From assembly GCA_002633005.1 (NCBI GenBank), contig NMRA01000913.1, positions 2,625-32,725 of the forward strand: a stretch of 30,101 nt of DNA. Direction: 5' to 3'. The translations under genes and the position numbers were made by a program. Below, piece by piece: positions 10,501 through 22,500 of the stretch; position 1 is the first letter of the stretch, and every line of letters begins with the position of its first letter. Source of the DNA: Phoronis australis. Its lineage: Eukaryota > Phoronida > Phoronidae. The notes below the pieces were generated by a model. The model did not search any database and was not told the origin of the DNA. It worked only from the letters and a program-made list of their open reading frames with translations.

Positions 10501-13500
10501 TTATTTTTTTCTACGTTTAACTCAGTATCCAAAGGTCCTCAACATGTTTTCATAAAATTTTAAATCTAGGCATCTATTGGTGTGATGATGCTATCTGCCT
10601 GTTTTTGGTTGGAATCGAGGTATTTTGCACCACCTAGTGGCCACTTTTGCTGTTTTCAAATCTTGTTTTTTGGTTTCCATCCCTGTATCAACCAAATCAT
10701 TTGAAAATTTTTAAATATATTTGTTCTCCATGTGAAGACGACCTTTGATGATGGTGACTGACTACTGTGGCGCCTCCTAGTAGTAGTTTTGTTTTGTGCC
10801 CGTAGTTGTATCTCTTAAACCAACTGCAGGATCTTTGCTAAATTTAGTAAGTGTATTTATAAGAAGACAACAACAGACGACGACTACTTTCAGGCGGATC
10901 CAACGGACACTGTGCCCACTAGTGGCAATTTCATTTTATTCTGTTTTCCTTTGTTTCTCTGAAGTTCCTTGACAGATTTTTATGAAATATGGCATGTTCC
11001 TGCTTTTGGATGGATTGTATGTTTTTTCTAGTTTCCATTTTTATGATACAAATAAACAACCCTAAAAGCACACCATTAGCAATGCATTCGTGGGCGCATT
11101 TCAACGCTCCGCGTTGCTCTTGTAGTTTTTTTTAATTTTATCTCTGTATCTTCAAAGGTCCTCAACCGATGTTCACAAAATTTGGCAGATTGCCATCTAT
11201 TAGTGAGTTGACGCTATCTTGTTTTCGGTTATATTCAGGGTATTTTGCTCCACCTAGTGGCCACTTTTACTGTTTTCGAGCCTTGTTATTTGGCGTCTGC
11301 CCCACTATCAACCAAACCACTCTAAGGATGGTTGTGGAAATTGGCGTGTATGTTCCTAATATAAAGAGGAGGTCTGTCAATGATTATCTACGACTTCATG
11401 TACTGTGACGCCTCCTAGTGGCAGTTATGTTTTTTGTGCCCTTAGCCGACTAGTGGCAATTTCATTTTTATGTATTCCTAGATTTCTCAGAAGTTCCTTC
11501 ATGAATTTTTATGAAATTTGGTAAATAGCTTTGATGACACATACCAGTGTTTCAGATGGATACGACATATTTTGCGCCATCTAGTGGCCATTTTTATGAT
11601 CCAAATAAACATGCCTAGAAGCACACCGTTTGCGTTGCATTTGTGGGCACATTTCAATGCTCTGTGTTGCTCTTGTTTATTATTTTATACTATTTTATAC
11701 TTTATGAACATCTCTAACTTAGAATGAATGAGAGTTTATACTGCTTCTTAAAGAACAAGAACAAAAGTCAAAAAGTGGTTTTAAATCCTTTATGAATTAC
11801 AAAATTATTGGTTTAATATAATTATAGTCATTAATAATAATTTTAGTCATCAAAAATTTGCCAGAATATCTTATGCTTATGTAGGACCTAACAAAAATGG
11901 CCAAATTTGGTTACCTTCATATATCAGAAATGGCTGATTGGTTTCATATGGAACTTTCATGTACTATCATACTTTATGTACTATTCTCCAAATTGTTGTT
12001 AAGAATTATTTTAAAATGTTCCTTTTTGCATGAGAAGGTATCAAAAATTACAGATTTATGATTTTTATGGAAAGTTCAAAAGTTGTGTACAATGAAAACA
12101 AACTGATAATTTAGAAATCTCCAGTTATTGTTTGTCTATGATCAATGCACCTTTTCTTTTCACTAAATTTCGCTATAAAAACACAGTCACGAAACCCAGG
12201 GGTTAAAGCTTGATATAAAGTTAAAAATTAAATTCCTTATAGAGTTCTTTCTTAAATTTTGTACTTTCATCAATTTAAATAATTCTGGTTTTTAGATATT
12301 TGACTAAATGCACTCATTTGACAAGGTCTTACAATGTAGTACATAAGCTTATCAACATTGTAGTACATAAGCTTATCAACAAGGTAGTACATAAGCTTAT
12401 CAACAATGTAGTACATAAGCTTATCAACAATGTAGTACATAAGCTTATCAACAATGTAGTACTTAAGCTTATCAACAATGTAGTACATAAGCTTATCAAC
12501 AATGTAGTACATAAGCTTATCAACAATGTAGTACATAAGCTTATCAACAATGTAGTACATAAGCTTATCAACAATGTAGTACATAAGATTATCAACAATG
12601 TAGTACATAAGCTTATCAACAATGTAGTACATAAGCTTATCAACAATGTAGTACATAAGCTTATCATTCAATATAATAATTATGTTTTATATTGGCTGCA
12701 CTAACTAAACGCCTCTTGTACTGGTGACTGTTACTCATCACTGAACTGTAGCTGGGCTCTGATTGGCTTTGTAGGTGGTGTTAAATTAACTTCTCAACTG
12801 AATTGGTTTGACTGTTTTATTGCTCAGATAAAAATTCTTGTTGTGTTTATCATGTGAAATTTACTGTCAATAAACTAATTAGCACATGGTTGGCTACGGT
12901 AAAGAAATGTTCACTTAATTGATTTCTTGTGTTATTGGAGCAGCTGGCTGTACAGCTGTGTTGATCGAAATCTGTTGCGCTCAACTGATGGCCTGTTTTT
13001 AAATAAATGAATGCTTATTAAACGGAAAACTGGCTTTTCTTTGAGCTTCTCTCTCACATATTGTGTGCTCTCGTTGTCAATTATTGTGGCTCAATTCTTG
13101 TAATCTGTGGACACGGGTGAATTGTAAGTACCTAAGTCAGTATAAACACAACAGTTTGCTTTGTAATAATATTGAGCCTTTCTTTGATTCTAAGAATTTC
13201 TTTTAACTTGTGATTTGACAAATATAGCAATGACGTTTTTATGCCTGAAACAAAATTTAATGGTTTTTCATTGTGTTTTTCAGTTTTGCTGCTTTTTACT
13301 CGCAGTTTTGAAAAAATGTGAATTATTTTTTCTTGCTTCTTGTGAGTAGAAAATTGACCAAACTCTTAAGAATTGTTTTCTAAATGTACTCTTGTTGTTC
13401 TCCATTTTACAGTCCCACACCAGAAGCCATGAGTGGGTTGCCTGGCAACAAGAGTCCAACCATGGAAGAGAAGGAAAAGTCATCCATGGTAAGTCTTGGT

Positions 13501-16500
13501 AGGGAAATCTTGTCACAGCTAAATGCAAATCAAATGTACCAAGTCATCCATGGTAAGTCTTGGTAGGGAAACCTTGTCACAGCTAAATGCAAATCAAATG
13601 TACCAAGTCATCCATGGTAAGTCTTGGTAGGGAAACCTTGTCACAGCTAAATGCAAATCAAATGTACCAAGACATGTGCCTTGGTTACTTTATTCATGGT
13701 CCATCGTTAAATATTATGTTGTTCTCTTCAATGATAGGAGATCAGAAACCAGTATCTGCTATTTGTATTGTAAATTAAGTACTATGATGACACCACAAGT
13801 GTATTGTAAGTTATATGACACTCCAAGTGTATTGTAAGTTATATGACACCCCAAGTGTATTAAAAGTTAAGTTCTTTGATGACACCACAAGTGTATTGTA
13901 AGTTAAGTACTGTGATGACACCACAAGTGTATTGTATGATGTTTCAGCTGCTTGTGTTTGTGTATTTCAGTGTGAAAAACGAAAAGAAACGCCGCCATTC
14001 CCCTATAGGATAGCTAAAGCCCTTGATCCGGAGATCTACAGAAACACAGAATTTGACGTATGGCAGGATACATGCAAAGGTGGGCATCATCTGTATGGTG
14101 AAAAGGATTCTGCACCTGAAACGTTTCACTTGTAATCATGATGCCTGTCTTAAATTAAGGGGTTATCATACACTTTTTCATAACTTTGATTTTGTGTCTT
14201 ACATAAAAACGTAACAAGGCATTAGTTCTTAACACATGCCAGCCAAATTTTCTTATTTGATATTCTGTGTTTGTGTCAGTGTTTCTTCTAGTGGCAGTTA
14301 TAGCTGTTTACATTGACCTCTGTATCACCAGAGGTCATAAGCAAATTTTCATTAAATTTGGCGAATTGTTTTTATTAAAGAGTCGACAACTACCTATTTG
14401 CGGACAGATCTTCCGTATTGTGTGCCACCTTGTGGTCATCTTTGTTTTGTGTCTGCTTTTCGGTGTCCCATTCTATGTGCCAGTTAACAACATTCATCAT
14501 ATGTATGTTTTTAGAACTCAGTTTTCACAATGTTTGCTGGAAATGGTCCTATAACTGAGAATGAGTTAATTTTATGCTGACGTTATGCTAGTTTCAAAAA
14601 TATTGAATGCGCCTACGTATTCTTAAGTTTCATGAATGCACATTGCAGTCATCTCTGTCTTGACTGCCTATGTCTGGTGTTGTATCTCCTACGTCTGGTG
14701 TCTCCTGAATAAAACCACTTGCAGTTTCTTTGTGAAATTTGGGAAAGGTAGTGATCGTATTTAGGAAAGTATGTTTGCCGTTGATTCTCAGACTGATATG
14801 ACTATATATTGTAGCGCCTTGTTGTGGAAATTTTGTTCTTTTGTGCTGTTCAATGTTAACCAAATTCCTTCGTTGTCTTCCATGAAGTTTGCCATAAGTG
14901 TTTCTGTTGAGGAGAGCATGACGTGGTGATTTTTAGATGGATCTGGCTATTGTCATCGCCTGGATGGGTCTGGCTATTGTGGCATCACTTAGATGGATTT
15001 GACTATTGTGGCATTGCTTAGATGGATATGGTTGTTGTGGCATCACTTAGATGGATTTGACTATTGTGGCATTGCTTAGATGGATATGGCTGTTGTGGCA
15101 TCACTTAGAGGCAAATTGTTACTCCTGTGTAATTAATATCTACCATTTTTGATGGATATTCATGAAATTTGTCCTGTGTATTCCTGGTGAGAACACAACA
15201 GTACTGATGTTGAATTTCAGATGGATCTGATTATAAAGTAAATATTTGAATAAATTCATCCCTAATATGTTAAGGGCTGTTCCAGCAAAATCTGTGTGGG
15301 AGGGGGGGGAAGGCAACTGAAATAAAAATTTATGGGTGGTTGCGTTTGATTTAAATTCAAAATGGCTGGTGGTCGTACTTTAAAAAAATAAAAATTTACA
15401 GGTCGTTGTTGTTTCATTGGGCCATAAATGTTTGATGGTGGGTAATTTTAGTAAATTTTATAAACAATCCGCACAGAATCAAAAACAGAAACAAAAATGC
15501 AACTTGCAAAAAGCTCCGACTTTTTCACTCCCTCCGATCTCCCCATCAGCATACCCATAACACCAGTCAACCACAGGCACTCGAATTTCTCGATGGCTAA
15601 TAACCATATATAAGAAATATATGTTTTCTTAGTAATGAATGACGTTAGTGGTGATGGAGGAACAGATAAACTCAAGAGCCTGTGCAGTCAACCACAAGAA
15701 CAAAAAAAAATTACGGGTGGTTGCATTTCAAACTTATAAAAAATTACGGTGGTAGGCTGAAGAAATAAATGAAAAATATGGGTGGTGGGTGCGAAAAAAA
15801 GGTGCCTTCCCCCCCCTCCCATACAGATTTTACTGGAACAGCCCTAACTGTTTGTCATGCAAACTGTGTGGTTATATTTAATGCTCTGCGTTGTTCATGT
15901 ATAACGTGTGTTATGTTTTTCAAACTGTTAACAGCCCTTAAATAACCACAACTGCTTTTATTTTTGTGTACTATATCAACATAATGCTCTGGATAAAATG
16001 AAAGTCTAATGCTATATAGAGATTAATACATGGCCAAGTCATTATCCCCCGTATTCTAGAGCCTGAGTGGATTTTGGAGAATTATCGCCTAGGGGCATTA
16101 GCCCTGACGGTGATACTTCTCCAAAATCCATGAGGGCTCTAGATAAGGGGGATAATGACTGAGAACGTGTAATAATCTATTTATACCACATACTCAGTAA
16201 GACACATTGCAATGAATCGATCTACCTTTCTCAACTCACCTCGGCTTTGTAACTACTTTCTATGTCGGAGGTCCAAGGTGGGAGGTCGTGACTTTTTTAA
16301 AAAAGCCGAGCTATTTTTGTCAAATAATGCTTTTACTCAAAACCAATTGAAAATTTAAACAAAATAGAAATGAAGTAAATCTATGAATTAAGGTTTAGCA
16401 ACTATTATAGCTTACTACACATTTTATCTGGCTAAGCTTCGATTGAGAAAATATCGTCCTGTAAAAGTAGGTTACCACTGGCCACTGAGTATAATGCTCA

Positions 16501-19500
16501 AGTGGAAGGATCCCAGCGACGCGATACCCGCTTTCAAATTGGAGGTTGGTGATTTATAAGTGAGAGAAAATGAGTGATAAATTTCACTGAATTAAAATAT
16601 TGTTTTTATGGAAAGTATGCGTCTTATTTTTCATAGCGTATAAATGTCGGTACAGTGCCCTTTGTTGAGCATGCGATTGTTGTGGGTGCTTATTTAGGTA
16701 TTTGATTTTCACGTTTGATGACGTCAGCCGCTAAGTGGTACAATGGTAAAGTCGACGACCTGAAACTCTTGCGACCCGAGTTCGAAACCGGCCTCGGTTC
16801 CTGCCAAAATGCTATCTCACTAGTGGGATAAGTAAATGGGTTATTACACGGTTGTGTTGGACATTCGAGGCTGACACTGTGGTATAAATGGGTTATTACA
16901 CGGTTGTGTTAGCCATTTGAGGCTGACATTATGGTATAAATGGGTTATTACACGGTTGTGTTGGCCATTTGAGGCTGACATTATGGTATAAATGGGTTAT
17001 TACACGGTTGTGTTGGCCATTCGAGGATGACATTGTGGTATAAATGGGTTATTACACGGTTGTGTTGGCCATTCGAGGCTGACATTGTGGTATAAATGCC
17101 CTTATCACCCTCATATTTTGTTATTGTGTGTAGAAATAATTTTAAAAATGATGTTTTTACAGCTGAAATTTTCAATTAGGAAAAGAAGAATTCCAGCTTA
17201 ATTTTCATGAAGTTTAAACTTCCTGATCAAATGTTGATGCAAGTCATTATGAAGTTCCTGCAGATATAACTAAATTTAGCACATTGACTTCTTATCATAG
17301 GGGAAATCGAACACTGTGTGCCTATTATTGACAAATGAATTTTGTTGGGATTGGCTCAGCACAGATTCATAAAATCTTGGCTAAATTATAAGACAGGTGT
17401 TACGCACATTTGTTGTAAGTTAGAGGCCAATCAATAAACGCGCTGTCAATTTGATTCCATATTCCATTGTGACATGTGTTCCTCTGTTGCAGACCAAGTG
17501 GAAATCATGTTCAGCCAGTTCTCCACGGGAGACAAATGTCAGGTAAGAATATGGAACGGGACTTTTTGGGAACTTGCTTTGATTCTGGTAGCTTTCGTTT
17601 TTTGTTTGATTTGCTTTTAGTTTTTTTTTGTTCTAGTAAGTTGCTGTGGTTTACGTAACCCGAGTTCATTTTGTTGTGTTATCTGAAGAGGTTAGATTGA
17701 TAAGAGAGTTGAATTGTTAAGGGAGTTGGTCTATTATTAAGAGTTCTATACAGTTTATGACAGGTTTAAGAGTTCTATACAGTTATAACGACAGGCTTAA
17801 GAGTGGTATACAGTTATAATGACAGGTTTAAGTGAAAAGTGAATTTGTTCTTGAAAATCTAGACACAATGATTTTATGTAGAATGATCAGAATTAATAAT
17901 AGTAGTGCACTTGTTTCTCACCATGTAAAAGAAAAAACCTAAAATCTAAAATTGAATTAGGGAAGACATGTAAAGGTACACAGTAAAATAATACACACAA
18001 GATATTTTGAATGGATTTTACAATTATTTTGATAGATACCATAAATTTTATTTCTTGATTGTTAATACATACAAGATATTTTGAATGGATTTTACAATTA
18101 TTTTGATAGATACCATAAATTTTATTTATTGATTGTTAATACATACAAGATATTTTGAATGGATTTTACAATTATTTTGATAGATACCATAAATTTTATT
18201 TATTGATTGTTAATTACCAATAATTAAAAATGTAATCATCAAATTTGATAGTAAAGTCCATTTACATTGTTTCACGCTTTTTGCCAAATTACGCAACAAT
18301 CATGCATGCGTGCCAGAGATGCAAATCAAGGGCATCGTAACAGTGGAAGGCGGGAGTTACGGCAACAGACGTTTTTGTAACAAGCATAATGCCAGATTAA
18401 TAGCAGGGTTCTAGGCTGTAAGATTTGCAAGAAATCATCAGTTTATGTCGAAACATTTGTAAGTATAGTATATTTGCTAGAAACTAAATTAACATACTTA
18501 ATGGGCCTATGGCCTTGAATATTTGAAATAAAAATATGTCTGGCCATTGAACTATAAGTTAAAGTTTTCACTTATTATTTTTAATGATCCCTTTTTGAAA
18601 CCGGAAAGCCGTACTTTGGGGTTGTTCAACACCGGGTGTGCCCTCTGTTGTTGCTGGTACGAATCCTGTAACAGGTCAGAGTTCACTGCAGGGAAATCAA
18701 ATCCAGGATCTCTGTTCAGACTTGGTTCTGTGGACTTGAATCTCAGTAGCCTCCTGTACCATGCACTTCCAATTATCTGGGTGTAGACTTAATACTCTGA
18801 AATCCTCGCGAGAAACCTGGTGATATAGATACCTGGCATGTTCTTGAATGACAGTAATGTGTCACCCCTCGTTGAAAGGTGTGGTGTGAATATAAGTGTG
18901 GTGGGTGTAGTGACAACTATATCGGTGAGACGGGTCACCGACCAGGGTTAAGAACCATCACAATCCCAAACTTGGACCCATTACTGCTGAAGTTGACAAG
19001 AGCATCTAATGCAGACACAAATAATTTACATGCAAAGCCTGTTTTGCTGAAAAACAATTACTTCAGCTGCTGCATTTAATCAGCACACATTTCATCATTG
19101 TTTTATATGTGGAGAAGTTTGCTCTCAAATGCGTATAGTTTTGGTCGATGATATCCTTCCATAGATGTAATCAGAAGCATTCTTAACAAAAATTGTTTTG
19201 GGTCCATGGGAATGCAAGGCTGGGCCCAGCCGTGTTGTGTGCCTGGCCCTATGTCTGCTAGGCAGGGCCCAGACATGTTTTGTGCCTGGCCCCATGACTA
19301 CTAGGCAGGACCCAGCCATGGTGTGTGCCAGGCCCTATGACTGCAAGGCAGGGCCCAGCGGTGGTGTTTGCCTGGCCCCATGACTGCAAGCCAGGGCCCA
19401 GTCATGTTGTGTGCCTGGCCCTATGACTGCAATGTAGGGCCTAGCCGTGATGTGTGCCAAGCTCTTAGTTGATGATACATGAAAGGACTGTATTCTGGCT

Positions 19501-22500
19501 ATAAATTGATCCATAATCATGTTCAGTGGGTGGCAAGTAGTTGGTCATTGTTTCTTAACGTGTAAATGTTCTTTTTCTGCTTTAAGAAGCAATAAACATG
19601 ACTCGATAAACAAGTTATCAGTAAAAGGGGAGAACGTCCCGTAGATTCAAGAATCTTTTGAAAATGCAAGGTTGTGCAAAACTTGGCAAGATACCGCCTT
19701 GTATTACAAGTAAAGTGTGTGATCACTCTAGTTTCTTTCACAACATTCTACAGTTTGTGGTAAGCCTTAAGTTGTGGCATAATTCAGCGGAAACAAGTGA
19801 GGCAATTCTGAGCTTATTTTTATGTTACTCATACTTAAAAATTAATAAAGTGGATGAAACAGAATTTTATTTTTCTTAAATAGATTTCTTTGTTTTTGAA
19901 AACGGAAAACTAGTGTCTCTATTAAGGTGATTGAATATCAACCTTCAATGAAGTCCTTTCTCTTAGCATCAGTATTTTATTTTCTGAATCCTGTATGACT
20001 GAAAAATCTTCATTGATAATTACTTAAAACGTCTCGAATTGGTTCATTATTGTATGGACGTGACAGTAATTTTTTGCTTTGAACATTAACTTTTAAAAGA
20101 ACCTAACCTGCAGGTGACTTATTTCTATTTAAACTGTATCTCTTTACCAATATGCAGGGAGATTTCTGTCATATTTTACTAATATGCAGGGGGATTTCTC
20201 AGTCATGTTTTACCAATATGCATGGGGCTTTCTCAGACATATTAAACCAATATGCATGGGGTTTTCTCAGTCATATTTTTACCAATATGCATGGGGTTTT
20301 CTCAGTCATATTTTTACCAATATGCAGGGGGATTTCTCAGTCATATTTTTACCAATATGCATGGGGCTTTCTCAGTCATATTTTTACCAATATGCAGAGA
20401 GATTTCTCAGTCATATTTTTATTTTTATTCACCCTCAAACAACAGAGATACCCAACATCAAAGTTGTTTCGATTTCAAAATGTGATCATTTTTCATTTTT
20501 GATGGCTTTATTGTTTGAAGGAAAAAATCTGAGATTTAGTTTCCTCAGCACAAGTGTAAAATTTCATGGGAATTGGCACCAAAGTGAAATCACGTTATTG
20601 AAATCAACTGATAGAAGCCCTCCCAAACATTATGCATGTTTGGCACATAGATAACTCGTTTAGATGAGTAGCGATAATATGCAATATGTGAATATTGAAT
20701 TTGTGGGAACGTGCACAGAGGTTAATAACTGTGGTGAAACATTGATAACTACTATTTTGAAGTAGAATAATGAAATTGTCGTTCATTGGAAGTTAATATT
20801 TGAAAAACTTCAACTTAAGTATACCAAAATCAAATAGAAGTATTTTTATTCTTTTTTGTGAGTAATTCATTATGTTTGAAATTGGTTTGTATGTACATGT
20901 ACAGCTTTGTTCTTACAAAGCAGCTTACACCAGGGTATCTATGCATACTCTAATCAATGGACATTTGATTAAAAGCATTGACTACTTGAGTTGTAAATTA
21001 AGTTTTAATTGTTGAAATGTATTTAGCAATGTTATTTTCCCATTACCCTGCAGCATAGCTCGTCACATACCCTGGCCAGTGTAGATTCTGATAAATAGAT
21101 TCAGAAAGGATATCCTGAAAGTTTTCAGTCTACTTGGTAATTCTTAGTATCAATGCATTAAAGTGTACACAACATGACTCTAGTACCTCAAAATAAGTTT
21201 TATTATTATATCTTACTTGATTTCAGTGCCTTTAGTGCACAGCTCATAAAGAAACACACAAAAATTGAAAAAAATGATAATTATGTACAACGTCATGGGT
21301 TGAACCCAAGTCGTTCGCCATACTGTTCGGATCAGAGACGTAGTGTATAGAGTGAAGAGAAAGCAAAGTATATTTAGCATCGAGAAGGTTCGTAGAGGGA
21401 TCAAAAGATGTGTTTCCGGAGGCTGCAGCAACAGCAGCCAGGCGGAAAACGTCTCGGTGTTCCGAAGGACACCAAAGTTGCACAGAAGTGGCATGGCTTC
21501 GTGCGCCGAACGAGAGTGTGGGACGTCATCGCGGGCCAAGCAATTCGGTCCGGGGCCACTCTGTGTACTGCCCACTTTGAGGACTTGTGTTTCGACTCCA
21601 GTCACAGGAGACGTTACGATGAACGCCTGGTTCAATAAAGGACAACATTTATCATTCAGAAACATCAGCTCTTAATTCAGGATCGTCTTTTGGATGACTG
21701 GGTTGACTCGCCGAGCCCGAGGCCGCTTCTCTCGCGTGAGGATCCAGTTCATATGGCTGAAAGTAGAAAAGTACGCAGCCGGAAGCACATTAAACTTGTT
21801 CTCGCTTTCGTGCAACCCCATTTCCTCATCCTGGCCACCATTCCCGTACGTTTCTTCATAGTATTCGTTCAATTCTTGCTCATAATCGTCGTCACCTTCA
21901 AATTCCTGCTCTCCGCCATTGTTCAATGCTAGTCACTGATCTCTTGTGTTCAACCCATGACGTCACATGGCGGGAAATGTGAAAATTGGCAAAATTGGAA
22001 GAAAAATCAAAATTTCAAGCTAATTACACAAAATAAACATGGGTTTAGCTAAATTTTACGTCATACATTTAGTCTGTGGCCACTGGTAATTCAAAATGTG
22101 CAAAAATCCATGGTGTGTACTGTTTAAGTCAGGAATTTATTTCAATCTGCAATCTGTGAATATGTTAGCTATATTCCTATGCATACATACGTTAGCTATA
22201 TACTTATGCATACATACGTTAGTTATATACCTATGCATGCGTACGTTAGCTATATACCTATGCATACATACGTTAGTTATATACCTATACATAGTATCAT
22301 ACGTTAGCGATATACCTATAAATACATATGTTAGTTATATACCTATGCATGCACACGTTAGTTATATACCTATGCATACACACGTTAGTTATATACCTAT
22401 GCATACATACGTTAACTATATACCTATGCATACATACGTTAGCTATATACCTATGCATACATACGTTAGCTATATACCTATTCATACATACGTTAGCTGT

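Larger units (their letters stand above)
21290..21963. mobile_element. 674-base TIR element with THAP-domain remnant
   Basis: ACGTCATGGGTTGAAC at 21290-21305 is repeated in reverse complement at 21948-21963, and the match extends to 20 of 21 bases. Between them are a broken THAP domain on the + strand and an acidic ORF on the - strand. No convincing target duplication was seen. THAP domains form the DNA-binding part of P-element-type transposases (family knowledge), but also of host proteins, so the class is inferred. Confidence 0.55.

Noticed and set aside
11085-11125. Helitron 3' end (hairpin near terminus)
   Set aside because: The hairpin is there, but the expected CTRR end and A|T insertion context are not shown and no Rep/helicase sequence is present.
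12270-12704. Frames of 112-134 codons on both strands
   Set aside because: By-product of the 24-base array; no start context or homology.
16726-16810. Functional tRNA gene
   Set aside because: A- and B-box-like words are present but no matched acceptor and anticodon arms could be drawn; better explained as a SINE head.
21672-21932. + strand hydrophobic frame ([20 protein letters not shown]) as a membrane protein
   Set aside because: It is the antisense of the Glu/Asp-rich - strand ORF; acidic codons read backwards give hydrophobic residues.
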